A stretch of DNA of 57,539 nt, from positions 1 through 57,539 of the forward strand of contig JALFNS010000031.1 of NCBI GenBank assembly GCA_022773945.1, given 5' to 3'. The notes below the pieces were generated by a model, which had not been told where the DNA came from, made no database searches, and was given only the letters and a program-made list of their open reading frames with translations. Position numbers and translations under genes: made by a program. Positions within the stretch are counted from its first letter, which is position 1; each line of letters starts with the position of its first letter. Shown here one piece after another: positions 26,047-34,560 of the stretch. The DNA comes from Clostridiales bacterium (GTDB lineage Bacteria > Bacillota > Clostridia > Peptostreptococcales > Anaerovoracaceae).

Positions 26047-26355
26047 TGTATCTATAATCGAAGAAAGCATGAAAAATAGATACACCCAACCTCGCTGTGA
26101 GGATTGGCGTGTATCTATTTTCTTTGATTATAGGATTTATAGATAAATACACTTAAATCAAGTGGGGGCAAAACACCAAAAATGTTTGATATGCATCTAA
26201 ACCGGCACTTTCCGGTTGAATTAGATACGTGATGACGTCGAAATCCGAAGGGATTGTATCTATTTCAGAAAGAAATCGAAAAAATAGATACATAGGGCTT
26301 TCGGATTACAGACAGTATGTATCTAAAAATGGAGAAAACCTCTTAAATAGATACA
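26047..26355. repeat. Spaced inverted-repeat array C1 (TGTATCTAT word)
   Basis: Ten words alternate in orientation, TGTATCTAT then ATAGATACA, starting at 26047, 26076, 26110, 26139, 26192, 26221, 26255, 26284, 26318 and 26347. The steps are 29, 34, 29, 53, 29, 34, 29, 34 and 29. Each 29-bp step makes a 38-bp unit: word, 20 bp, inverted word. Six words are perfect. The four imperfect ones keep the same positions. The segment 26074-26121 also folds into a long stem (ATAGATACAC with GTGTATCTAT plus CCTC-loop-GAGG) and T run that may terminate leuB mRNA. The last word lies inside the final codons of the convergent aminotransferase gene. Confidence 0.85.
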
Positions 26356-27503
26356 TCCTGTCTGTCCGGGACCGCTTCGTATGCTTCGATAAAAGCTTCC
26401 TTGAGGCTGCACTTGAGTGTGTAGCCCAGATCTGCGAAGGTGCCGTCAAGGGCTTCCATGACTGCTGTCATATCTTCCAGGTTGGCGTTTTCGCCCATGT
26501 GACCGATTCTGAAGACTTTGCCTGCCAGAACGTCGAAGCATCCGGAAAGCATTATTCCGTACTTGTCTCTCATGGTTCCTAGAATCCGGCTGTCCGTGAG
26601 TCCGTCAGGAACTTCGATTACGGTAACCGTGTTCGAGAAGCCGTCCACAGGATACATGGAGAGTCCCGAAGCCTTCACTGCGCTGCGTGTGGCGGAGGCG
26701 ATTCTCTCGTGGCGGGCCAGAATGTCCTTGTCCGCTCTGACTCTGTCGAGAGCCTCTCTGAGTCCGATAATGTCGCTGATCGGCATAGTGTAAGGGAACC
26801 ACTTGTCCTCGTAATAGGTTTTGAAGGTGAGGAGGTTGGCGTAGAAGGAGGCCACAGGAGTCTTCCTGCTCTCCATAGCCTTCATGGCCTTGTCGCTTAC
26901 CCATACCATGCTCAGTCCCGGAGGCGCCGAAAGGGCCTTCTGGGAACCGCCGCAGAGGATGTCAATCTGACACTCGTTCACATTGAGATACTCTCCGAAC
27001 ATGCCCGCAACGGAATCGGCAACGGTGAGGATGCCGTATTCGGCCAGCAGAGGGCATATCTTCGAAAGATCGTTGAGAATGCCGCTCGGAGTGTCACAGT
27101 GAACTACTGTGGCGTATTTGAAATCTGAATCCTTGTCGAGGAATTCCTTAAGTGCGGCCGGATCAACGGGTCTTCTGTAATCGCAGGTGTACAGCACAGC
27201 TTCGCCTCCGTACATGGTGACGAAATCCGCGAAGCCTTTGCCGAAGATACCGTTGTCTATTACCAGCACTCTGTCTCCCGGCTCCGTAAGTGAAGCGCAT
27301 GCCGCCTCCAGCCCCAGGATTCCTTCCCCGCCGAGAATGTAGGCGGTACCTGAGGAGTGAAGAAGCTCCTGAAGAATATCACATGTTTCCTTGTAGAATT
27401 CAGCGAAATTCGGATCGAGGTCCGGGTTTGTGGTTTCCAGGCTTCTGGCCCGGCGCACGGATTCGTGAACCTGAGTAGGGCCTGCCGTCATTATCTTGTA
27501 CAT
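26343..27503 (-). CDS. Class V aminotransferase (serine-pyruvate/alanine-glyoxylate type)
   Basis: A 386-residue PLP enzyme of the class V family. It opens with MTAGPTQVHESV, and has the aromatic-free GEGILGLEAAC segment near 59, the PLP-phosphate Asp in VADSVAGMFG (about 171-180) and the Schiff-base lysine in GGSQKALSAPPG (about 195-206). Likely substrates are alanine, serine or glyoxylate; 2-aminoethylphosphonate-type activity cannot be excluded. AGAGGTGA precedes the start on the minus strand. It follows the ECF transporter gene by 25 bp, suggesting one transcript. Its final codons are built from a word of array C1. Confidence 0.83.
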   Translation of the reverse strand: MYKIMTAGPTQVHESVRRARSLETTNPDLDPNFAEFYKETCDILQELLHSSGTAYILGGEGILGLEAACASLTEPGDRVLVIDNGIFGKGFADFVTMYGGEAVLYTCDYRRPVDPAALKEFLDKDSDFKYATVVHCDTPSGILNDLSKICPLLAEYGILTVADSVAGMFGEYLNVNECQIDILCGGSQKALSAPPGLSMVWVSDKAMKAMESRKTPVASFYANLLTFKTYYEDKWFPYTMPISDIIGLREALDRVRADKDILARHERIASATRSAVKASGLSMYPVDGFSNTVTVIEVPDGLTDSRILGTMRDKYGIMLSGCFDVLAGKVFRIGHMGENANLEDMTAVMEALDGTFADLGYTLKCSLKEAFIEAYEAVPDRQDVSI

Positions 27504-27528
27504 CTGATCACCTCTTGAAATTACAGGC

Positions 27529-28074
27529 TTACGCCATTCTTCTTAAAATCTTCTTGAGCTTTCCTGCGAAAGGAACAACGATGATTCCGGCAACAACAAC
27601 CTGAAGGATGTTTCCCGGAATTGAGCCCAGCGGGAGAACCCAGTTTCCGTAGAGAATAACTTCTGCGAAGTAGTAGCCGACAATCTTGATGATGAGTGCG
27701 GCTATAACTGCCACTATGTTGGCAACTACAGGTCTTACGTTCATCTTCTCACTGATGAGTCCTGCAACCAGGCCCATGCATCCGACGATAACGAATGTGA
27801 ACGGAGCCCATGCGGTCCAGCCTGAGATGAGGTCGAAGAGACCCATTCCGAAAGCACCTGCAGCAGCTCCCACCTTCTTGCCGTATATCATAGCGGCAAG
27901 GAAGAGAGGAACATTACCGAGATGTATGAGTCCGCCCTGTCCCATGAGCGGCAGTCTGATGTTGATGAACATTGTTGCCACGAAGGTGAGGGCGATGAAC
28001 AGAGCGGTAATTACCAGCATCTGTGTTTTTGATTCAGTTTTAACTGAAGTATTTGAATTGGCGATTGTAGTCAT
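27529..28074 (-). CDS. ECF transporter substrate-binding (S) component
   Basis: A 181-residue integral membrane protein with about five to six predicted helices. It has the family pattern of GGLIHLGNVPLFLAAMIYGK (about 47-66) followed by GAAAGAFGMGLFDLISGW, as in vitamin-specific S components. These bind a vitamin and dock on a shared EcfAAT energising module, which is not encoded here. The substrate is not predictable from sequence. No riboswitch is visible in the 185-bp upstream region. Co-orientation and close spacing with the class V aminotransferase suggest a functional link, perhaps PLP-related, which is speculative. Confidence 0.78.
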   Translation of the reverse strand: MTTIANSNTSVKTESKTQMLVITALFIALTFVATMFINIRLPLMGQGGLIHLGNVPLFLAAMIYGKKVGAAAGAFGMGLFDLISGWTAWAPFTFVIVGCMGLVAGLISEKMNVRPVVANIVAVIAALIIKIVGYYFAEVILYGNWVLPLGSIPGNILQVVVAGIIVVPFAGKLKKILRRMA

Positions 28075-28259
28075 AAAAAATTCTCATGTTATAAAAATAG
28101 TTTAAATAATATTAGCTATAGAATTATGATACAGGATAATTGAACATATAAAAACATACAAAAATAATTATTTTAAGGTATACACTTTAAGGTGGTGGCA
28201 AATATTATCGCGCAGGTGTATAATGTTTTTATCACTTAAAAGCGAAAGAGAGGAAAATT

Positions 28260-29543
28260 ATGAAGATAATTAAAGGGTCCAAGGTCAGACAGGAATCGGA
28301 GCGGCGCGAGCTCGCTCACACAGTCGCCGGAATAATTGACAAGGTCAGAAATGAAGGCGATGCGGCCCTTAAGGAATATAACAGCAGGTTTGATGACTGC
28401 AGCAGAGAAACGCTCAGAATATCCCGCAAGGAGATAGAGGAGGCCTACAGACAGGTGGGCGAGGAGGATGTGAACAACATCAGGGCTGCAGCCGCCAACA
28501 TCCGGGCATTCGCGGAGGCTCAGAGAGCATCTGTCAGTGAAATAAGCGATTTTTCCCCGGTGGAGGGAGTTCTTCTGGGACACAGAATAATACCGGTTGA
28601 ATCCTGCTGCTGCTACGTTCCGGGAGGCGGGTACCCTCTCTATTCAACAGCGCTCATGCTGGGAATACCGGCAGCGGTTGCCGGCGTCAGACGTATCGTC
28701 GCCTGCTCTCCTGTAATCAAAGGAACCGACAGAATACATCCACTGACCCTGGTGGCAATGGACATAGCGGGAATCAACGAGATATATGCTGTGGGAGGAG
28801 CTCAGGCCGTGGCGGCCATGGCCTACGGAACGGATGAGATAAAGCCGGTCAATCTGCTTGTGGGCCCGGGAAACAGTTTCGTTACGGAAGCCAAGAAGCA
28901 GTGCTACGGCAAGATCGGAATAGACTTCCTGGCGGGACCGAGCGAGGTGCTTATTATATCGGACGGAACAGGTCGTCCGGAGGTTTCGGCAGCTGACATA
29001 CTGGCCCAGTCGGAGCATGACTATGAGGCCAAGGGAATTCTCGTCACGACGGACGAAGACTTCGGACGCAGAGTGATAGAGGCTGTGGAGGAGCAGCTGA
29101 AGACTCTGGAGACGGCCGAGAAGGCATCCAGATCCTGGGAGGATTACGGCGAGGTGATCGTGGCAGACTCTCTCGAGGAGGCAATCGAGTATGCCAACAG
29201 CTACGCGCCGGAGCATCTGGAGGTGAACGTGGCGCCGGAGATTACGGACAGCACGGTGCAGGCTCTCTACAACTACGGATCCCTGTTCATCGGTGAGAAT
29301 ACGGCGGAGGTTTTCGGAGACTATGCATCGGGAACAAACCATACGCTGCCTACAATGGGCGCCGCCAGATACACAGGCGGAGTATGGGTGGGAACCTTCC
29401 TCAAGACATGCACTCACCAGAGAATGACGAAGAGCGGTACGGAGGCAATCGCGCCTCTCGTATCGAGTCTGGCCCGCGGAGAAGGGCTTATGGGTCATGC
29501 AAAGGCCGCAGAAATAAGAATTGAAACAAAAAATCGCGAATAA
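28260..29543 (+). CDS. hisD: Histidinol dehydrogenase family protein (HpsN-like subgroup)
   Basis: A 427-residue zinc- and NAD-dependent alcohol-to-acid dehydrogenase of the HisD family. Catalytic and metal residues appear in DFLAGPSEVLII (about 221-232), the Gln and His of LAQSEHDYE (about 248-256) and GTNHTLPTMGAARYTGG (about 361-377). The CYVPGGGYPLYSTA and GAARYTGG-type segments look more like the sulfopropanediol dehydrogenase (HpsN) branch than classical HisD. Because hisD is missing from the his operon, this may be the functional histidinol dehydrogenase, or a paralogue with another substrate. It is divergent from the ECF gene. A TATAAT lies at 28219-28224 without a clear -35. Confidence 0.7.
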   Translation: MKIIKGSKVRQESERRELAHTVAGIIDKVRNEGDAALKEYNSRFDDCSRETLRISRKEIEEAYRQVGEEDVNNIRAAAANIRAFAEAQRASVSEISDFSPVEGVLLGHRIIPVESCCCYVPGGGYPLYSTALMLGIPAAVAGVRRIVACSPVIKGTDRIHPLTLVAMDIAGINEIYAVGGAQAVAAMAYGTDEIKPVNLLVGPGNSFVTEAKKQCYGKIGIDFLAGPSEVLIISDGTGRPEVSAADILAQSEHDYEAKGILVTTDEDFGRRVIEAVEEQLKTLETAEKASRSWEDYGEVIVADSLEEAIEYANSYAPEHLEVNVAPEITDSTVQALYNYGSLFIGENTAEVFGDYASGTNHTLPTMGAARYTGGVWVGTFLKTCTHQRMTKSGTEAIAPLVSSLARGEGLMGHAKAAEIRIETKNRE

Positions 29544-29634
29544 AGAGTTAAAAAACGCCTCTTGAAGGGCAACGTGAACTTTTCCTGTTTATTTGAGGAA
29601 TCAGTTGATATATAATATAGACAAGAAGAGATTT

Positions 29635-29735
29635 GGGCAGAGATGCCCGGAGAGGTTTTGTGTGCGACAGTCTCATGCTGTACGCACGGGTGAAGTCTCC
29701 TTCAGTGAATGGCGTATCACTGAAGGAGATTTTTT
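29635..29735 (+). promoter_or_regulatory. Orphan riboswitch-like attenuator before HAD gene
   Basis: A structured leader behind a TATAAT at 29611-29616. Hairpin 1 is GGGCA-GAGA-TGCCC (29635-29648). A helix GGAGA (29649-29653) with TCTCC (29696-29700) encloses hairpin 2, GTGCG-ACAG-loop-CTGT-A-CGCAC (29662-29687). The closing strand TCTCC is also the start of a perfect 13-bp terminator stem, 29696-29708 with 29717-29729, followed by six T. Formation of the outer helix and the terminator are mutually exclusive, the logic of a transcriptional riboswitch. I cannot match it to a known class. A small RNA with its own terminator is the alternative. Confidence 0.6.
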
Positions 29736-29780
29736 AGCACGCTATTGCAAATTCCAATTATTTACAGTAAAATAACAGAC

Positions 29781-30434
29781 ATGATAGAAGCAGTAATATT
29801 TGATTTTGACGGAACGTTAATGAACACGAATAAAATTGTGATGGAGTCCTGGCAGCACACCTACAGGGAACTTACCGGCAGTGAAGGAGACCGGGAAGAG
29901 ATTCTCAAAACCTTCGGTGAGCCTCTTGAGGAGAGCATGAAGGCTGCTTTCCCTCAGGTGCCTTCGGAGGTTTCCGTGGGCGTTTACAGAGACTTTCACA
30001 GGGATTACTTCCTGGATATGATAGAGCTCTTCCCGGGGGTTGAGGATATGCTTGAGCGTGTGCGCAGTCTCGGGTACAAAACGGCTCTCGCCACATCAAG
30101 GCTCAGGAAAACAACCTATCAGGGTCTGGACAAGTACGATGCGGAGAAATTTTTCGACGTCATAGTGACAGTTGAGGATGTTGACAGACACAAGCCTGAT
30201 CCCGAGTCCATACTGGTGACGGCCGGGCGCCTGGGAGTAAGCCCTGAGAACGCGCTCATGGTGGGAGACACACGCTTCGATATCCTCTGCGGCAGGAATG
30301 CCGGTTCACCGACGGTTCTGGTGGGGTGGAGCGAGGCAATGTCAGCCGACAGTGAAGAAATACCCGAGGATGAGAGGCCGGATTATATCATTGAGAGACC
30401 GGCGGACCTTATCACACTTCTGGAGAAATTATGA
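29781..30434 (+). CDS. HAD-superfamily phosphatase (PpaX/Gph-like)
   Basis: A 217-residue HAD hydrolase with a cap domain of the phosphoglycolate/pyrophosphatase PpaX subgroup. Motif I FDFDGTLMNTN is at residues 7-17, motif II is TSRL near 105, the motif III lysine is in HKPDPES (about 138-144), and motif IV is MVGDTRFDI (about 160-168). The substrate is unknown. Since histidinol-phosphate phosphatase is also missing from the his operon and a HisD-type gene precedes this one, it is a weak candidate for that step. The start at 29781 lacks an obvious ribosome site. It overlaps the next gene by 4 bp and is preceded by the attenuator. Confidence 0.78.
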   Translation: MIEAVIFDFDGTLMNTNKIVMESWQHTYRELTGSEGDREEILKTFGEPLEESMKAAFPQVPSEVSVGVYRDFHRDYFLDMIELFPGVEDMLERVRSLGYKTALATSRLRKTTYQGLDKYDAEKFFDVIVTVEDVDRHKPDPESILVTAGRLGVSPENALMVGDTRFDILCGRNAGSPTVLVGWSEAMSADSEEIPEDERPDYIIERPADLITLLEKL

Positions 30435-31189
30435 ACGGAATAGCAGCACTGACAGCAGCATCGGCGGTATGCATCGCCGTCGGAATAACGGCAGGGCTCA
30501 GCGTGGTGTATGTATTTAACAGGATACCGCCCTCCTGGCTCTGCGATTACGGGGAGGAGCCTTCTCAGGAGCTGAAGGACCCTCACGTGAAGCGGCTCAA
30601 GGAAAACCCATGGAGATGGCTTTGCGCGGCAGGACTTGCGTGCCTCTGCCTCAGGCTTTTGCCCGGGATGGGTGAAATCACTCTGACGGGAATTCAGATG
30701 ACGGCTTCCGGACTGGTGGCCGTATGGGCGATGATCATAATCGGAATCGCCGATAAGAAATACATGATAATACCGGATCAGTTCGTTCTGGTGCTGGTGG
30801 TCGCCGCAGTGGGAATGGCAGGGATATACAGAAACACTGTCAGCCCTCTGGGAATAGAAGGACTGATTCAGCCTCTGGCGGGACTGCTTCTCGGCGGCGG
30901 ATTCATGGTGATTATTGCCGGTGCAGGAGCGCTGACGAAAAAGGAAATACTGGGCTGGGGAGATGTGAAGCTGTGCGCGGGAATGGGAGTGTTTCTGGGC
31001 GCGGAAGGGATAGGAACGGTAATGATAGCCGCATCACTCGCGAGCGGAGCAGCGGCAGCGGCAGGCCTCATACGGGGCAAGTACGGCAAGGATGATTCCA
31101 TACCGCTGGGGCCTTACCTGTGCACCTGCGGAGCCCTGTACGTTTTCACACTATGGCCGATGACAATGCAGATGGAGACTTGGATATGA
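30431..31189 (+). CDS. Type IV prepilin peptidase-like aspartic protease (A24)
   Basis: A 252-residue polytopic membrane protein of the A24 aspartyl protease family, which cleaves leaders of type IV pilins or related secretion proteins. One catalytic Asp is in IIGIADKKYMIIPDQF (about 101-116) and the second in the hallmark GWGDVKLCAGMG (about 176-187). A shortened cytoplasmic loop replaces the zinc-cysteine domain of PilD: the N-terminal part has NRIPPSWLCDYGEEP. No pilin genes are in the window. ATGA overlaps join it to the HAD gene and the following ATPase gene. Confidence 0.8.
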   Translation: MNGIAALTAASAVCIAVGITAGLSVVYVFNRIPPSWLCDYGEEPSQELKDPHVKRLKENPWRWLCAAGLACLCLRLLPGMGEITLTGIQMTASGLVAVWAMIIIGIADKKYMIIPDQFVLVLVVAAVGMAGIYRNTVSPLGIEGLIQPLAGLLLGGGFMVIIAGAGALTKKEILGWGDVKLCAGMGVFLGAEGIGTVMIAASLASGAAAAAGLIRGKYGKDDSIPLGPYLCTCGALYVFTLWPMTMQMETWI

Positions 31190-32385
31190 CAGATTACAGA
31201 ACACTTAAAATTAAAACAGGAACACTTACGGTTTTCGGAGGAATCAAGAGGGATCCTCTGATAAGAGCGCTGACTGACCTTCTGGACCGGGTATGTGAGG
31301 ATGACATCGATACTTATGCTGCAGTCGAGGCATACAGCCGGTTCGCCGAGATACTCCTGGAGCAGACGGAGGATCTGTCGGAATATATAAGGAGGGCTGT
31401 TCTCAGGGACGAGAACTTCTATGTGAAGAAAATAGCCGCCGGAGAGGAGCCGGGGAAGGAGCTGAACGAAACCGTCAAGAGAGAACTGGCGGTTCTGTCG
31501 GAAATCGCATCTCTGTCTTCGAAAGCTCTGTCGGAGAAGATTATGCCGTCAGGTCTGCCGCAGTGGCGAAACAGCCGTCTTAAGCTCACTGAGGAATTTT
31601 CCGGCAAACTGGCCAATATATCTTCGACAGGCTACGGTATGTATGCGGAGCACACCTTCTTCAGAGTGGAGGACGGGAATATACTGCCGGTCACTCATCC
31701 GGACTACCAGCCTCTGAGCATGCTCTTCGGATACAGCCGGGAGCGTGAGCTTATCGTCAGAAACACGGAGGCTCTGGTTGAAGGACGGGGTGCCAGCAAC
31801 ATGCTGCTTTACGGAGATATGGGAACGGGCAAAAGCTCCACAATCAAGGCGGTTGCCGCCGAATACAGCGACAGGGGACTGAGGATAGTTGAGATAAAGA
31901 AAAACCAGTTGTATCAGATTCCGGATATAATGGAGGAGCTGGCCTCCAACCCGCTCAGGTTCATATTGTTTATTGACGATTTAAGTTTTTCGGGGAACGA
32001 TGACAATTTCTCCGCACTCAAGGCAACCCTGGAGGGAAGCATATCAGGATGCGGTGACAATACTGTAATATACGCCACGAGCAACAGAAGACATCTTGTC
32101 AAAGAGAATTTCAGCGACAGGGACGGTGATGAGCTCCATGTCAATGATACTCTGCAGGAGACGATGAGTCTGGCGGCGCGTTTCGGCCTAACCATAACCT
32201 TCCAGAAACCGGGCAAAGATGATTATCTCGATATCGTAAGAGCACTGGCGGAGGAATACGGAATAGCCGGAGACTACACTGAAGAGGAGCTGTTCCGCAG
32301 AGCGGAGGCTTTCGCCATAAGAAAGAACGGCAGAAGCCCGAGAACCGCCAGGCAGTTCGTCGAGCTTCTTAAGATCGGGATATAG
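31186..32385 (+). CDS. DUF815 AAA-type ATPase
   Basis: A 399-residue ATP-binding protein of the DUF815 (PF05673-like) family, of unknown role. Walker A GDMGTGKSS lies near 210-218 and Walker B ILFIDDLSF near 260-268, with a sensor segment VIYATSNRRHL near 293. The N-terminal half is helical and family-specific. The start at 31186 makes an ATGA overlap with the prepilin peptidase gene; earlier in-frame starts lie within that gene. Its end overlaps the convergent cca gene by 17 bp. Confidence 0.82.
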   Translation: MTDYRTLKIKTGTLTVFGGIKRDPLIRALTDLLDRVCEDDIDTYAAVEAYSRFAEILLEQTEDLSEYIRRAVLRDENFYVKKIAAGEEPGKELNETVKRELAVLSEIASLSSKALSEKIMPSGLPQWRNSRLKLTEEFSGKLANISSTGYGMYAEHTFFRVEDGNILPVTHPDYQPLSMLFGYSRERELIVRNTEALVEGRGASNMLLYGDMGTGKSSTIKAVAAEYSDRGLRIVEIKKNQLYQIPDIMEELASNPLRFILFIDDLSFSGNDDNFSALKATLEGSISGCGDNTVIYATSNRRHLVKENFSDRDGDELHVNDTLQETMSLAARFGLTITFQKPGKDDYLDIVRALAEEYGIAGDYTEEELFRRAEAFAIRKNGRSPRTARQFVELLKIGI

Positions 32386-33706
32386 CAGAGAGGAGCGCCT
32401 CTCTGGTGTTTTCGATTCTGCCCTCGGTGACAAGGCTCAGCAGTCTGCTGAGAACTTCTCCCACCGCGGGTCCGGCTTCGATTCCGGCAGCAATGACATC
32501 ATTGCCGTCGATTGCCAGATCCTTCAGGGAGAAGCACTCTCCTTCACTGAGGATTTCCAGAATCATGGAGCGGATTTCTCTGAACTTGTCTCCGAGCTCG
32601 GGGCTCATATTGCCTGTAGCCAGGTTGTCGGCCTCCTTGAGAGTCAGTATTCTGAGAAGAAGCTCCGGTGTGAATCTGTTCATCCATCTTTTCAGCAGAG
32701 CTCTGTCTCTGTGAAATACCAGATCGTGATGTTTTATCAGAGCAGCAGCCTGATCCGTTGTTGCTCTGTCTGCTTTTAAACGGGTCATTATGCTGCGGAA
32801 AATTCTTTCTCCTGCCTGAGGATGACCGTACATGTGACCTATGCCGTCATCTCCGATAAAAAACGTCTCGGGCTTGCCCACATCATGGAAAAGGGCGGCA
32901 AGCTTCATTACCCTGTCCTTATCCACAGCCTCCATGGCGCGTATGCAGTGCTCCAGAACTGTATATTTGTGATACGGGTTGTGCTGATTAAAGTCCTTCA
33001 TAGCCAGAAGCGGCGGAATCACCACACCTATTATATCAACGTATTCCCGGATAACATCTCCTGCGAAATCACCGGTTATCAGCTTGTAGAACTCCGAGCA
33101 AAGTCTCTCCGGAGCGATTTTCTCGAGAAGAGGAGCACATGTGAAGAGTGCGGCCTCTGTCTTACTGTCGGCATATAAGGCGCGCTCGCCGTCAGGGGTT
33201 GTCAGTGCTGCCATGAACCTTAACGCGCGAAAGATACGGAGAGGATCCTCCCGGAAGCGTTCCTCGGGATCTCCCACCGTCCGGAGTATATGATTGTTCA
33301 GGTCTTCTCTTCCTCCGAAGGGGTCTTCAATGTTTCCCCGGGCATCCATGGCTATGGCGTTGACGGTGAAGTCGCGTCTCGCCAGATCCTCCTCCAGTGT
33401 GGCGGAGAAGTCCACGCTGTCCGGATGACGGCTGTCGGAATATGCTCCGTCCTTCCTGAAGGTGGTTATCTCCACAGGTTCAGGGGTGAGCACGGTTACG
33501 GTGCCGTGGCGAATCCCCGTTTCCAGAACCCTGCAGTCGGAGAAGACATCCTTTACCTGCTCCGGGAGAGCGTTCGTGGTAACATCCGTATCCCACGGGT
33601 TTTCGGGATCTTCTTCGAGACCGAGAAGCATATTGCGCAGTCTTCCTCCGACGATATAGGCCGAGAAGCCTGCGGTCTCAAGCCTTTGCAGAATACTGAC
33701 GTTCAT
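32369..33706 (-). CDS. cca: CCA-adding tRNA nucleotidyltransferase with HD domain
   Basis: Adds or repairs the 3'-CCA of tRNAs. The class II nucleotidyltransferase head shows YIVGGRLRNMLLG (about 17-29), the metal pair in WDTDVTTNA (about 37-45), the flexible-loop/ATP motif ARRDFTVNAIAMD (about 107-119) and PLRIFRALRFMA (about 149-160). A C-terminal HD phosphohydrolase domain carries LFHDVGKPETF near 256. The length of 445 residues fits the HD-containing type of clostridia. The start lies 2 bp after the stop of the phosphoribosyltransferase gene, so the two form an operon. Confidence 0.9.
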   Translation of the reverse strand: MNVSILQRLETAGFSAYIVGGRLRNMLLGLEEDPENPWDTDVTTNALPEQVKDVFSDCRVLETGIRHGTVTVLTPEPVEITTFRKDGAYSDSRHPDSVDFSATLEEDLARRDFTVNAIAMDARGNIEDPFGGREDLNNHILRTVGDPEERFREDPLRIFRALRFMAALTTPDGERALYADSKTEAALFTCAPLLEKIAPERLCSEFYKLITGDFAGDVIREYVDIIGVVIPPLLAMKDFNQHNPYHKYTVLEHCIRAMEAVDKDRVMKLAALFHDVGKPETFFIGDDGIGHMYGHPQAGERIFRSIMTRLKADRATTDQAAALIKHHDLVFHRDRALLKRWMNRFTPELLLRILTLKEADNLATGNMSPELGDKFREIRSMILEILSEGECFSLKDLAIDGNDVIAAGIEAGPAVGEVLSRLLSLVTEGRIENTREALLSAISRS

Positions 33707-33708
33707 GA

Positions 33709-34263
33709 TTATTCCTTTATGTTGCCGTCTCCGTCGAAGAGAGGCAGCTTGCCGAGAGCCGTGATGTCCGTACGGTCGTAGGCGTCTCCTTCGGCCAGAA
33801 CGGCCATTTTGCCTGTGATTATTCCTCCGGCACGTTCTGCCAGTTCCTCCAGTGCACGGAGGGATGCACCTGTGCTTATAACATCGTCCACGATGAGCAC
33901 ACGGCGTCCGCGGAGTTTGGCGGCGTCATCTTCTCCGATGAAGAGGCTCTGCTGCTGCTGTGTCGTGATGGTGTTCACGTTGACGGTGATAGGATTGTCC
34001 ATATAGACTTTGCGGGATTTCAGAGCGACAACGTACTCCTCCTTGCCTGCGCGGCGGGTCATCTCGTATGCCAGGGCGATACTCTTGGAGGCGGCGGTGA
34101 GAATTATATCGAAATCCGGTGCCGCTTCGAGGAGCTTCTCTGCCGCGTGTCCTGTCATCTCCACATCGCCGTAGAGTATGAAGGCGGCAATCTGTGTGTC
34201 CTCGCTTACGCTGAACAGTTTAAGGCTTCTTTTTTTGCCTGCAATATCGATTTCATAGTTCAT
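33709..34263 (-). CDS. Purine phosphoribosyltransferase (adenine type likely)
   Basis: A 184-residue type I phosphoribosyltransferase transferring ribose 5-phosphate from PRPP to a base. The PRPP loop is VLIVDDVISTGASL (about 129-142), and the flexible loop region around KSRKVYMDN resembles adenine phosphoribosyltransferases. It could also use another purine. The ATG at 34263 with GAGGTTA upstream is preferred over an earlier start at 34332. It is divergent from the guanine-riboswitch/BMP operon, consistent with purine salvage, and is co-transcribed with cca. Confidence 0.75.
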   Translation of the reverse strand: MNYEIDIAGKKRSLKLFSVSEDTQIAAFILYGDVEMTGHAAEKLLEAAPDFDIILTAASKSIALAYEMTRRAGKEEYVVALKSRKVYMDNPITVNVNTITTQQQQSLFIGEDDAAKLRGRRVLIVDDVISTGASLRALEELAERAGGIITGKMAVLAEGDAYDRTDITALGKLPLFDGDGNIKE

Positions 34264-34339
34264 TGTTAACCTCGATTCCGGAATAAACCAGTTCTGTAAT
34301 TTATATATGAATAATACCATATTTGATTGCAATTTTGTA

Positions 34340-34368
34340 TTGACACTGCCAAATTAAGGGGGTAAACT
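34340..34368 (+). promoter_or_regulatory. Promoter of the purine-uptake operon
   Basis: TTGACA (34340-34345) and TAAACT (34363-34368) are 17 bp apart. Transcription would start about 30 bp before the purine aptamer. Confidence 0.65.
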
Positions 34369-34403
34369 CAAGATGTGGTAAAAACCACGATTTAAATAAT
34401 TTG

Positions 34404-34467
34404 CCGATATAAGCACGAAGAGATGGTTAGTGCGTTTCTACCGTAACGCCTCAGTTACGACTATTGG
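34404..34467 (+). promoter_or_regulatory. Purine (guanine-class) riboswitch aptamer
   Basis: P1 is CCGATA (34404-34409) with TATTGG (34462-34467), including one G-U pair. P2 is GCAC...GTGC with loop sequence containing ATGG. J2/3 is the conserved GTTTCTACC. P3 is GTAAC...GTTAC with loop GCCTCA, able to kiss the GG of L2. J3/1 reads GAC, so the ligand-pairing base is C, which indicates guanine/hypoxanthine. L3 is shorter than in the xpt riboswitch, so a variant specificity is possible. Confidence 0.82.
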
Positions 34468-34560
34468 TTGATTTGGGAGAGTCCGCGATCCGCCTTTCAT
34501 TTGAAAGTGAGATGTCACGTGAATTCCCTCGGAGCAACGGTTAGTCCCGTAGAAATTGGC

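Noticed and set aside
28179-28222. TATACAC...GTGTATA inverted pair upstream of the hisD-like gene as another repeat-array unit
   Set aside because: Arms are 7 bp and the 37-bp step does not match the 29-32 bp rule; one arm is simply part of the -10 region.
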